This document shows positions 24,594 to 31,988 of a stretch of 64,000 nt of DNA, in pieces (position 1 is the first letter of the stretch; every line of letters starts with the position of its first letter). The notes below the pieces were generated by a model, which saw only the letters and a list, made by a program, of their open reading frames with translations, was not told the DNA's origin and searched no databases. The stretch is from the NCBI GenBank assembly GCA_027487775.1, contig JAIYCY010000025.1, positions 1 through 64,000 of the forward strand, in the 5' to 3' direction. Made by a program: the position numbers and the translations under genes. Origin of the DNA: Planctomycetaceae bacterium (GTDB taxonomy: Bacteria > Planctomycetota > Phycisphaerae > Tepidisphaerales > Tepidisphaeraceae).

Positions 24594-26462
24594 ATGCGCA
24601 GGATCACACCAGTCACGCTCGCGGCGATTTCTGTCCTTTCGGTCTCGGGCCTCGCTGAGGCAGTCGGTGGAAGCGCGTCGGGAAGCGTGGGCCTGGCCTA
24701 CCCGTCGCCGGCCATTTCACTGGGTGCGATTCCTGGAGTGGAGGTTCTGCTCGAACCTGTCCGGATGCATAACGGACTTGAGCTTGTCGCGACGGTCGAT
24801 CATCGCTTTGACATCAACGCTGCTCTGAGCACGTTCAATGTTCAGGCGGGCGATACCACCAATTCGGAAGACATTCGACCCTTTGCGGGGCGTAATCTGC
24901 GCGGGCAAGGTCTGACCATCGGCATGTGGGAAGTCAACCGACCTCGCACGACACACCAGGAGTTCGGCGGGGTGGGAATCCTTGCGTCTGGTGACGGCGA
25001 CAACGCTCCGCCGGTCGACACGCATGCCACACACGTTGCGGCGACGATGTCCGCACTCGGCATCGATCCCAACGCCCAAGGCATGGCACCATCGGCAGTC
25101 GTCAGGCCTTACACCGCCACCAACGACGCAGCCGAACTCACCAATGCCGCGGGTCTTGTGGCGTCGAATCACTCTTACGGTCTGATCCGGGGTTGGACGC
25201 AAACGACGATCGCCAATCCCGCGCCCGAGCGAACATGGTTTGCAGATCGTGAGTTGTTTGCCGAAGACCCGGGCTTTGGAAAGTATGATGCGACGAGCGT
25301 TGGTCTGGATACCGCACTCCACACCAACAAGCGGCTGCTCAGCGTCTGGTCCGCGGGCAATGATCGCAACGACAACGTCAACAGCTATCCCGCGCCTTTC
25401 GCGGGACAGTATCTCACCTTCCTCTCTCAAGGCGGAGACGGCGCAGGCCCGAACCCCGGCGGCTGGTATCGCATTGGCACGGGCAACGCGACCTACCCCG
25501 CCCCCGGTCAGGATGGGAACAACGGCGCGGGCTACGATTCACTGCCACAAGGACAGACCGCGAAGAACTCGCTGATCGTCGGTGCGATCAACGAAATCAC
25601 GGCCGAGGGCACCGGTCGAACCGGCGCGATGAGCAGCTTTTCCAGTTGGGGCATGACCGATGACGGACGGATGGGTGTGACGGTCGTCGGCAATGGTGTG
25701 AACGTCTATTCTGCCTCCGGCACGGCGAACAACGCCTACGCAACACTCAACGGCACATCGATGGCGGCCCCGAACGTCACCGGCACGATGACGCAGGTGA
25801 TTCAGCATCTGATGGCCGAGCGCGGCACGACAACGATCCCGCTGAGCGCTACATCCAAGGCGCTTGCGGTGCACACCGCGCACGATCTCTACAACACCGG
25901 CCCGGACTATCAATCCGGTTACGGCGTGCTCGACGGTCTGGCGGCAGTTGAATTCGTCGACGACGTGTACGAGGCAAGTCCGACCAGTTTCATTTTTGAA
26001 GAGACCTTGACCGACACGCGTTGGTCGCACGAGTTCCTTGCGTTGGGTGGGGAGATCAAGGCGACGCTCGTATGGAACGACGTCCCGGGCGCCGCTCACG
26101 GCGCGGCGCTTGACATCAATACATCCGTGCTGGTCAACAACCTTGATCTGTGGATCGAGACCGCCGACGAGCTGACACGCTTTGACCCGTGGTCGCTCGA
26201 CCCGACCAACCCGAGCGCCCCGGCGAGCCAGAGCGGATCCAACAGTCTCGACAACATCGAGCAAGTGCTGTCGACGTTCTCGCTCCCGGCCGGCACGGCG
26301 TTCAATGTCTTCGTCGATCTGAACGGCACACTGACCGGCCCGGGCCAGGAATGGTCGCTGCTGATCAGCGGTGCGTCGCTCGTGCCCGAGCCCGCCACGC
26401 TCGCGCTCTTGAGTGGTGTCGCAACGATCGCCCTGCGTCGACGTCGATCCGACAAAGCCTGA
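24594..26462 (+). CDS. Secreted S8 (subtilisin-like) serine protease with PEP-CTERM tail
   Basis: The start at 24594 is chosen because GAGGAG lies seven bases upstream and a signal peptide follows directly (MRRITPVTLAAISVLSVSG, cleavage near AEA); 622 residues result. The catalytic His is His144 in DTHATHVAAT and the Ser is Ser389 in LNGTSMAAPNVTG. At the Asp position the segment reads TIGMWEVNRPRTTHQEFG, so Glu113 stands where the family has Asp. A C-terminal beta domain of about 150 residues follows, then VPEPATLALLSGVATIALRR, the exosortase sorting tail. It would be anchored or released at the cell surface. Substrate unknown, and activity with Glu in the triad is uncertain. Confidence 0.85.
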   Translation: MRRITPVTLAAISVLSVSGLAEAVGGSASGSVGLAYPSPAISLGAIPGVEVLLEPVRMHNGLELVATVDHRFDINAALSTFNVQAGDTTNSEDIRPFAGRNLRGQGLTIGMWEVNRPRTTHQEFGGVGILASGDGDNAPPVDTHATHVAATMSALGIDPNAQGMAPSAVVRPYTATNDAAELTNAAGLVASNHSYGLIRGWTQTTIANPAPERTWFADRELFAEDPGFGKYDATSVGLDTALHTNKRLLSVWSAGNDRNDNVNSYPAPFAGQYLTFLSQGGDGAGPNPGGWYRIGTGNATYPAPGQDGNNGAGYDSLPQGQTAKNSLIVGAINEITAEGTGRTGAMSSFSSWGMTDDGRMGVTVVGNGVNVYSASGTANNAYATLNGTSMAAPNVTGTMTQVIQHLMAERGTTTIPLSATSKALAVHTAHDLYNTGPDYQSGYGVLDGLAAVEFVDDVYEASPTSFIFEETLTDTRWSHEFLALGGEIKATLVWNDVPGAAHGAALDINTSVLVNNLDLWIETADELTRFDPWSLDPTNPSAPASQSGSNSLDNIEQVLSTFSLPAGTAFNVFVDLNGTLTGPGQEWSLLISGASLVPEPATLALLSGVATIALRRRRSDKA

Positions 26463-26503
26463 GTCAATCCGACGAAGCCTGAGTCGATCCGACGAAGCCT
26501 GAT
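26444..26503. repeat. 20-bp tandem repeat across the protease stop codon
   Basis: TCGATCCGACAAAGCCTGAG, then two near copies, start at 26444, 26464 and 26484. The first unit contains the last codons and the TGA stop of the protease gene. Confidence 0.9.
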
Positions 26504-26504
26504 G

Positions 26505-26527
26505 GGATCAGCTGCGCAGGCTGATCC
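26505..26527 (+). terminator. Hairpin after the protease gene
   Basis: GGATCAGC and GCTGATCC pair around TGCGCAG; no T-tract follows. Confidence 0.35.
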
Positions 26528-26566
26528 GTTCAGGCGTAGCCTTCACCGATCGACTGTTTGAGTTGT

Positions 26567-26614
26567 CACGAATTGACATCGCCACGAATTGACATCGCCA
26601 CGAATTGACATCAC
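26567..26614. repeat. 16-bp tandem repeat, three units
   Basis: CACGAATTGACATCGC-type units start at 26567, 26583 and 26599, followed by a decayed fourth copy. Confidence 0.85.
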
Positions 26615-26639
26615 GACGAATCAACATCCCTTCGTCCGA

Positions 26640-26678
26640 CGGACCCGCCGGCATCAAGTCGACGGGTCCGCGTTTTTG
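26640..26678 (+). terminator. Intrinsic terminator
   Basis: CGGACCCG (26640-26647) and CGGGTCCG (26663-26670) form a perfect 8-bp stem followed by CGTTTTT. It probably ends transcripts from the subtilase gene. Confidence 0.65.
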
Positions 26679-26687
26679 ATCACTCCG

Positions 26688-26734
26688 ACCTTGGTCGCGG
26701 CGAGTGCGAGGAACATGGGGATTTCTTCGCGCGA
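26688..26734. repeat. 47-bp direct repeat, left copy (duplicated methyltransferase 3' end)
   Basis: This segment is identical, base for base, to 27328-27374 at the 3' end of the methyltransferase gene, offset by exactly 640 bases. Read on the minus strand it encodes the same EEIPMFLALAATKV ending, here without the rest of the gene. Weak similarity continues a little beyond on one side, so it may be the remnant of a duplicated gene end. Confidence 0.85.
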
Positions 26735-26767
26735 GGGATTCTTCGTACGAGCGATGCGCAGGCGTGG

Positions 26768-26799
26768 GTGATGCGTTGCGTGTGTGATGCGTTGCGTGG
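26768..26799. repeat. 16-bp tandem repeat, two units
   Basis: GTGATGCGTTGCGTGT and GTGATGCGTTGCGTGG are adjacent, just before the 3' end of hicA. Confidence 0.85.
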
Positions 26800-26802
26800 G
26801 CT

Positions 26803-27027
26803 TTACAGATCATCCGGCGCGAGGCCCGTGCGTTTGGCAATACGGCTCAACATGCTCGGACCAACTTCATCCCGATCATGAAAAGCAAAGACAAAATCGG
26901 GCCATCCATCGCGCTCGAGTGTTTTGTGCGATCCACTCTGGCGTTTGACTCGCCATCCGATCCGCAACAGAGCCGCCAGAACGCGCGAAGATCGTGTGGA
27001 GGGCCAGTTTGGCAATGGACACGTCAT
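26803..27027 (-). CDS. hicA: HicA-type mRNA interferase toxin
   Basis: The 74-residue protein has the double-stranded-RNA-binding-like HicA fold: a VLAALLRIGWRVKRQ helix-strand, then SGSHKTLERDG with the catalytic His in GSHK, and a C-terminal LSRIAKRTGLAPDDL helix. HicA toxins cleave mRNA and stop translation. It lies 24 bases downstream of hicB on the same strand. The antitoxin-first order is less common than hicA-hicB but known. Confidence 0.85.
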   Translation of the reverse strand: MTCPLPNWPSTRSSRVLAALLRIGWRVKRQSGSHKTLERDGWPDFVFAFHDRDEVGPSMLSRIAKRTGLAPDDL

Positions 27028-27051
27028 CCCGTTGGTGACTTCGGCCGAACA

Positions 27052-27255
27052 TTACGCAACGATGGCAAAGACGGATTCGACATCTGGGAGGAGCTCGCCG
27101 TTTTCAAGTCGTTCAGCCAGAACGCGAAGTGAGAGTGCTTGCACGCGTCGCAAGGCTTCCTCGCGTGATTCCCCGTATGCCATCACGCCCGGGAGGTCCG
27201 TCACCTCCGCAATCCAACGGCCATCGGTCTCGCGATCGATTTCGACTTTGTACAT
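27052..27255 (-). CDS. hicB: HicB-type antitoxin
   Basis: The ATG at 27255 gives 67 residues, MYKVEIDRETDGRWIAEVTD followed by LPGVMAYGESREEALRRVQA, the partial RNase-H-like HicB fold. It neutralises HicA by direct binding. There is no added helix-turn-helix domain, so DNA binding, if any, would depend on the complex. The unit lies between two copies of a 47-bp direct repeat. Confidence 0.85.
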   Translation of the reverse strand: MYKVEIDRETDGRWIAEVTDLPGVMAYGESREEALRRVQALSLRVLAERLENGELLPDVESVFAIVA

Positions 27256-27317
27256 GCCGCTGATGCTACCAACTTCTGACAGGGATTCATCTGAATTCCC
27301 TGTCGATATCACCGCGA

Positions 27318-28592
27318 TTACGGTGCAACCTTGGTCGCGGCGAGTGCGAGGAACATGGGGATTTCTTCGCGCGACGTGTTCTCGGCCTGAGCGCGCGGGC
27401 CGGGCTCGCTCTTTTTGTGGCTTGGCCATTCCTGCATGGTGTCGATGAGCAGGCCCGCGCCGCTCATGGCTTTGATGTAGTCGCCGATCGGTCGGTGAAA
27501 GCTCCAGGTGTATTTTCCGTCGTTTTTTCCGGGATGCGTGACGATGGGATGTTTGCGTGGGAGCAGATAACGATCGACGCGGCGGAACTGCACGTTTTTC
27601 TCCGCGTCCCATCCCCAGTGTGATTCTCCGGGGTTGCGAAAACAGGGATGCATCATCACGACGACGACGCGTCCGCCGGGCTTGAGTCGTTGTGCGATGC
27701 CTGCAAAGACGGGTCGGATCATGGCGATGTTTTGGATGGCGAGGATGCAGGTCGCCAGGTCAAAGGTTTGTGGTTCGATGGCGGATTGTGGGAGTTTGTC
27801 GAGGGCTTGGGCGTCGATGACTTGGTAGCGAATGTCGGCGGGTCCGTGTTTTTCGGCGGCGTTGATGAGTGGACCGGCGGCGTCGATGCCGACGACGGTC
27901 GCGCCTTTTTGGTGGAGCAATCGACACAGCACGCCCTGCCCGCATGCGACATCGAGGACGGTTCGATTGGCAAGCTCGCCCAGCAGTTTGAGCACGCCGG
28001 GATGCACGACTTTTTGGTGCATTTCGCTTCCATCGGCGCCCACCAGATCGTCATACCACTCGGCCACGCGTCCCCAGTCGCCGGGCGTGGGTCGATCACG
28101 CTGTCCGAAACCCGGCTTGGCGAAACCGGGTTTTTGGAACGGGGGGCGTTGAAAGGGAGGCTTCTGGAAGCCCGAGCGTTGGAAAGGCGGGCGCTGTCCG
28201 AAAGGCCGTGCGCCGTGATGCGCGGGACGCGGTGCAAAGGGGGCATAACCATGCCCATGTCCCTGACCATGCCCATGTCCCCGACCATGACCATGTCCCT
28301 GACCATGACCATGACCGTAACCTTGTCCGTGTCCTTCGTGAGGTCGGTCCTCTTGCGGGCGATCCGATTGTCCTTCATCCCTGCGATCATCTCGACGATT
28401 CTGAAAGGGCTTCTGCTCGCGAATCTTCTTGCCCACGCGTTTTGGTGTTGGGCTGGATTTGAGTCGCATCGTCGGCTTGAGCGGCTTGGGCGTAACGACG
28501 TCGGCGGGATGCGGTCGGGGCGGGCCGGGCCGTTCGCTCTCGTTGGAGGATGGTTCTGTCTGTCCGGACGGCGTGGGATCGATTGGGTTCAC
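27318..28592 (-). CDS. Class I SAM-dependent methyltransferase with Gly/His-rich N-terminal region
   Basis: The C-terminal 240 residues form a Rossmann methyltransferase: TVLDVACGQGVLCRLLHQKG is motif I with the SAM-binding GxG, then VVGIDAAGPLI (motif II) and FDLATCILAIQN (motif IV). Substrate unknown. The first about 180 residues are unusual: a proline and lysine rich start, then a run of GHGQGHGHG-type repeats, then PFQRPPFQKPGF-type repeats. These low-complexity parts are encoded by short DNA tandem repeats (about 28090-28330). GTG at 28592 is the assumed start; the next in-frame ATG is at about residue 42. The last 47 bases are duplicated beyond hicAB. Confidence 0.75.
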   Translation of the reverse strand: MNPIDPTPSGQTEPSSNESERPGPPRPHPADVVTPKPLKPTMRLKSSPTPKRVGKKIREQKPFQNRRDDRRDEGQSDRPQEDRPHEGHGQGYGHGHGQGHGHGRGHGHGQGHGHGYAPFAPRPAHHGARPFGQRPPFQRSGFQKPPFQRPPFQKPGFAKPGFGQRDRPTPGDWGRVAEWYDDLVGADGSEMHQKVVHPGVLKLLGELANRTVLDVACGQGVLCRLLHQKGATVVGIDAAGPLINAAEKHGPADIRYQVIDAQALDKLPQSAIEPQTFDLATCILAIQNIAMIRPVFAGIAQRLKPGGRVVVVMMHPCFRNPGESHWGWDAEKNVQFRRVDRYLLPRKHPIVTHPGKNDGKYTWSFHRPIGDYIKAMSGAGLLIDTMQEWPSHKKSEPGPRAQAENTSREEIPMFLALAATKVAP

Positions 28593-28709
28593 GCCGACAG
28601 GCTCGCCTTCCGTCGCGGGTTGTCAAATCTGTTAAAACTCACGAAGACTGACGATCTCGCCCCCGCCACTCGAAATCCGGGCCGCGTGCCTGCATACTCT
28701 TAAGCACCT

Positions 28710-29312
28710 ATGGCATGGATTGCAGAGAACCGACAACGATCCGTCCCCACTGACGGCACGCCCGCTTTGACTGAATCTCTCAAGGCGCATCTGCGTGAGA
28801 CGTATTTCCCGCGTTATCCAACGCGTCGCGCTGTGCTGTTGCCCGCCCTGCATGCGGTTCAGCACGAGTACGGATGGATCCCGCCTCAGGCGCTCGACGA
28901 ATTGGCGGCGTTTCTTGAAGTCAGTTCGGGCGAGGTTCTCGACACGGCGAGTTTTTATGAAGAGTACTGGCTCAAGCCCAAAGGACAGTTTTTGTTCCAA
29001 GTCTGTCGCAGCTTTGCTTGCGAGATGATGAGCATGTGCGAGCCGGGCCGAAGCTGCGGCACGCGCGAGCTTTCGAATCACCTGCAGAAAAAGCTCGGCA
29101 TCGAAGTCGGCCAGACGAGCGACGACGGCCGCTATACACTCGTTGAACTTGAGTGCCTGGGCGCGTGCGGCACGGCCCCGGTCATGCTCGTCAACGACGT
29201 GTTGTATGAGAACGTCGGCACGGAGACGATCGACCAAATCCTCGCCAACCTCCCCGCCGACCCGCATGACTTCCACGACCCGACCGTGACGTGGCAGGAG
29301 AAAGCACACTAA
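28710..29312 (+). CDS. nuoE: NADH-quinone oxidoreductase subunit E (24 kDa, [2Fe-2S])
   Basis: The 200-residue protein has the NuoE layout: a helical N terminus (PTRRAVLLPALHAVQHEYGW), then a thioredoxin-like ferredoxin domain with VCRSFAC (CxxxxC) and ECLGACGTAPVML (CxxxC), the four ligands of the N1a cluster. It belongs to the NADH-oxidising arm of complex I, or of related NAD-linked hydrogenases and formate dehydrogenases. nuoF follows on the same strand, but a hicBA module lies between them. Confidence 0.93.
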   Translation: MAWIAENRQRSVPTDGTPALTESLKAHLRETYFPRYPTRRAVLLPALHAVQHEYGWIPPQALDELAAFLEVSSGEVLDTASFYEEYWLKPKGQFLFQVCRSFACEMMSMCEPGRSCGTRELSNHLQKKLGIEVGQTSDDGRYTLVELECLGACGTAPVMLVNDVLYENVGTETIDQILANLPADPHDFHDPTVTWQEKAH

Positions 29313-29319
29313 GATTGGG

Positions 29320-29357
29320 GGCGAAGATTTGTGGCGAAGATTGGTGGCGAAACAACG
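29320..29357. repeat. 13-bp tandem repeat at the nuoE/hicBA junction
   Basis: GGCGAAGATTTGT, GGCGAAGATTGGT and a partial third unit follow one another, eight bases after the nuoE stop codon. Confidence 0.8.
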
Positions 29358-29404
29358 ACTTTACTGATCGCCGACGTCGAAAGCCCTATTGCCCGAGGAT
29401 GCCC

Positions 29405-29629
29405 ATGCAGCAAGTCAAACTCACCGCCATCATCGATCAAGAGGCCAATGCGTTTGTCGCGCTTTGCCCCGAGCTGGATGTCGCCAGTCAGGGCCAGACT
29501 GTCTCCGAAGCCAGACAGAATCTGCGTGAGGCAGTCGAACTGTTCCTCGAAAGCGCAGACCCCACCGAAATCGCGACCCGCCTGCCCGGCAACCGGCTCG
29601 TCGAATCTCTGGAGGTCACGATTGCCTAA
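29405..29629 (+). CDS. hicB: HicB-type antitoxin
   Basis: The second in-frame ATG (29405) is used because GAGG lies six bases before it. The 74 residues, MQQVKLTAIIDQEANAFVAL then CPELDVASQGQTVSEARQNL, are a typical HicB strand-helix fold, ending in the VESLEVTIA strand. It lacks a DNA-binding domain. It overlaps the next gene by eight bases and lies inside the nuoE-nuoF interval on the same strand, so it may be co-transcribed with respiratory genes. Confidence 0.85.
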   Translation: MQQVKLTAIIDQEANAFVALCPELDVASQGQTVSEARQNLREAVELFLESADPTEIATRLPGNRLVESLEVTIA

Positions 29630-29846
29630 GCTCGGTCGCTTCAGCGGTCGCGAAGTCTGCCGAATCCTCGAAACCCACGGGTTTGAGTTCATTCGACAGA
29701 AAGGAAGTCATCGTGTGATGCAACAACGTGCGCAGGCCACAACCATCACCGTTATCGTTCCAGATCATCCGGAAATCCGAATCGGCACACTGTCCTCGAT
29801 CATTCGACAATCCAAACTCGACCGAAGCATTTTTGAAACCCGCTAA
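29622..29846 (+). CDS. hicA: HicA-type mRNA interferase toxin
   Basis: The TTG at 29622 is the start: GGAGG stands six bases upstream inside hicB, and the two frames overlap by eight bases. The 74 residues LPKLGRFSGREVCRILETHG, FEFIRQKGSHRVMQ and SSIIRQSKLDRSIF follow the HicA pattern, with His in GSHR. It stops 15 bases before the nuoF ATG. A weak TTG start and overlap would hold toxin translation below that of the antitoxin. Confidence 0.85.
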   Translation: MPKLGRFSGREVCRILETHGFEFIRQKGSHRVMQQRAQATTITVIVPDHPEIRIGTLSSIIRQSKLDRSIFETR

Positions 29847-29861
29847 CCCGATCCCCCTCCC

Positions 29862-31214
29862 ATGCCAATCGAACCCGTCCTCACCAAGCGTATCCCCCTC
29901 GACCCTGCCCAGCGGAAGACTTATTGGTACGACGATTACATCGCCACCGGCGGATACGCGTCGCTGCGCAAGGCCATCGACACGCCGCCCGATGAACTGA
30001 TCAAGATCGTCACCGACTCGGGCCTGCGTGGACGCGGTGGGGCTGGCTTCTCCACAGGCCAGAAGTGGTCGTTCATTCCCAAGGAAAAGAAGGGCGCACA
30101 CTATCTGGCCGTCAATGCCGATGAGTCGGAGCCCGGCACTTTTAAAGATCGCTACCTCCTCGACTACGACCCGCATCAACTGCTCGAAGGCATCGCCATC
30201 GCGTGCATCGCCACGCAGGTGGACGTCGCCTACATCTTCATCCGAGGCGAGTACCACAGACAAGCCAAGGTCCTCGAACGCGCCATCCATGAAGCCTACG
30301 AGAAAGGCGTCTTCGGACAGAACGGCGTTTACGGGAGCAAGTACAAAGTCGAATGTCACCTGCACCGCGGCGCGGGCGCGTACATCTGCGGCGAAGAGAC
30401 AGGCCTGCTCGAAGCCCTCGAAGGCAAACGCGGATGGCCGCGCAACAAACCTCCGTTCCCCGCCATCGCCGGCGCATTCGCCCGCCCTACCGTCATCAAC
30501 AACGTCGAAACGCTCTGCTGCGTTCCGCACATCCTCGAACGCGGACCCGCATGGTTTAAGACGATGGGCACACCGAGTTCGCCCGGCCCGAAACTCTTCG
30601 GCATGAGCGGTCACGTCAACAAGCCCGGCGTCTATGAAGATTCGCTCGGCATCACGCTCGACTACGCCATCAATACGCTTGCGGGCGGAATGAAGGGCGG
30701 AAAGTTCAAGGCCTGCATCTGCGGCGGAATCAGCATGGGTGTCCTCGGCACCAACCAACTCGACGTCAAGCTCGACTTCGACGATGTCCGATTCAAGGGC
30801 GGCTGCTTGGGTCTCGGGACCGCTGGCATGATCGTGATGAACGAGCACACCGACATGGTGCTGGCGCTACGCAACTGTGTCCGCTTCTACAGCCACGAAT
30901 CGTGCGGCCAATGCACGCCCTGCCGCGAAGGCTCGGCGTGGATGCGAAAGATCCTCGACCGCATCGTTGACGGACGCGGTCGCGCCAAAGACCTTGAGAT
31001 GCTGCTCGAACTCGAAAAGACGATGGGCATCATGCCCGGCACGACCATCTGCGGCCTGGCGGATGGCACGGCGTGGAGCACGCGCACGTTCATCAACAAG
31101 TTCTACGACGAATTCGCAGCCCGATGCCCCGATGAGCCAACAAAGTCCGTCAGCCTCAAAGTCACGCGCGGCCGGATGAACGTCGTGACACCGATGGGCT
31201 CGAATACGCGGTGA
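29862..31214 (+). CDS. nuoF: NADH-quinone oxidoreductase subunit F (51 kDa, FMN and [4Fe-4S])
   Basis: The 450-residue protein has GRGGAGFSTGQKWSF and LAVNADESEPGTFKDR for FMN and NADH binding, GAGAYICGEETGLLEALEGK with the Glu-rich NADH loop, and ESCGQCTPCREG plus a later Cys in GTTICGLADG for the N3 [4Fe-4S] cluster. It is the NADH-oxidising subunit and pairs with NuoE. nuoG is not downstream; the next feature is a transposon-like element. The other complex I subunits would need to be encoded elsewhere. Confidence 0.95.
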   Translation: MPIEPVLTKRIPLDPAQRKTYWYDDYIATGGYASLRKAIDTPPDELIKIVTDSGLRGRGGAGFSTGQKWSFIPKEKKGAHYLAVNADESEPGTFKDRYLLDYDPHQLLEGIAIACIATQVDVAYIFIRGEYHRQAKVLERAIHEAYEKGVFGQNGVYGSKYKVECHLHRGAGAYICGEETGLLEALEGKRGWPRNKPPFPAIAGAFARPTVINNVETLCCVPHILERGPAWFKTMGTPSSPGPKLFGMSGHVNKPGVYEDSLGITLDYAINTLAGGMKGGKFKACICGGISMGVLGTNQLDVKLDFDDVRFKGGCLGLGTAGMIVMNEHTDMVLALRNCVRFYSHESCGQCTPCREGSAWMRKILDRIVDGRGRAKDLEMLLELEKTMGIMPGTTICGLADGTAWSTRTFINKFYDEFAARCPDEPTKSVSLKVTRGRMNVVTPMGSNTR

Positions 31215-31226
31215 GACGAACGAGAA

Positions 31227-31303
31227 GGACCAGCGACTGCGTCGCAGCGTTGCATACGGGTGAGAAGACATCTGGTGCAACGCTGCGACGAAGTCGCTGG
31301 TCC
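31227..31303. repeat. Large palindrome (28-bp arms)
   Basis: Arms 31227-31254 and 31276-31303 are complementary over 27 of 28 positions around a 21-base loop. They begin GGACCAGCGACT and end AGTCGCTGGTCC. It lies between nuoF and a Y1-transposase-like gene and has the form of a REP-like or IS200/IS605-type hairpin end. It could also act as a terminator for nuoF. Confidence 0.85.
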
Positions 31304-31366
31304 GCCCCACGAAGTCGCTGGTCCGCCCCACGAAGTCGCTGGTCCGCCCCACGAAGTCGCTGGTCC
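31290..31366. repeat. 21-bp tandem repeat, 3.7 units
   Basis: GAAGTCGCTGGTCCGCCCCA(C) units start at 31290, 31311, 31332 and 31353 (partial). The first 14 bases of each unit equal the outer end of the palindrome arm, so the array looks like an expansion of that end. Confidence 0.9.
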
Positions 31367-31389
31367 CCGAAAGAGTGAAGGAGTCCACA

Positions 31390-31932
31390 ATGCCCCGCCC
31401 CGGTTTCGCATGGTGGCACGTGATGTGGCACACCTACGGCACCTGGCTCCACGGCAGCGAGAAGGGGTTCCGCGACCGCGATCACCGCATCCACTCATCC
31501 GGGGACTACAAGCACCGTCCGCCGCCCGATGAACACGCGGGATTACGTGAGTACATGAAGCGCATCACCAAGGGCGAGGTCGTCCTGCACACCGTCGCGT
31601 TGCGCCGCGAGGTGTGCGAAGCGATCGTCGCGACGCTCAGCGAGCTCGAGTTCCGCATCATGATCGTCACGGTCTGCCGCGTGCACGTCCACGTCGTCGC
31701 CGAGTTGCCCCTGCAGGAAGAGCCGTTCGACGATGCGATGACCAAGCTCAAGACGAAGTCGTCCGCACGCGTGAAGGGAAAGCCCCAGCCCCGGCTATGG
31801 GCGCGCCTCTGGGACAACCGATTGCTCCGCACCCGCGAGCGACGAAACGGTGCCTTCGCGTACGTCCGCGACGATCAGGGCCGCTTCTGCTGCACGTACA
31901 TCGAAGGTCGTGGCATCGTCCGGTCCACCTGA
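31390..31932 (+). CDS. REP-associated / IS200-like (Y1, HUH) transposase-like protein
   Basis: The ATG at 31390 (AAGGAG six bases upstream) gives 180 residues. The start WHVMWHTYGTWLHGSEKGFR is typical of the Y1-transposase-related proteins found in planctomycetes, and VCRVHVHVVAEL holds the HUH metal-binding pair. A later LKTKSSARVKG segment resembles the KGKSS region of IS200 proteins. I do not see a Tyr where IS200 enzymes keep the catalytic one; the nearest candidate is in FAYVRDD, so activity is doubtful. The upstream palindrome suits a REP-type partner sequence. Confidence 0.65.
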   Translation: MPRPGFAWWHVMWHTYGTWLHGSEKGFRDRDHRIHSSGDYKHRPPPDEHAGLREYMKRITKGEVVLHTVALRREVCEAIVATLSELEFRIMIVTVCRVHVHVVAELPLQEEPFDDAMTKLKTKSSARVKGKPQPRLWARLWDNRLLRTRERRNGAFAYVRDDQGRFCCTYIEGRGIVRST

Positions 31933-31988
31933 GATGCGGATAAATCGCAGGGCGCGAGACGCTTGTTGACTTGGTATAAGACGGGCGT

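Noticed and set aside
31290-31366. Short direct repeats that could suggest a CRISPR array
   Set aside because: Units are contiguous with no unique spacers, only 21 bp long, and no cas gene is present.
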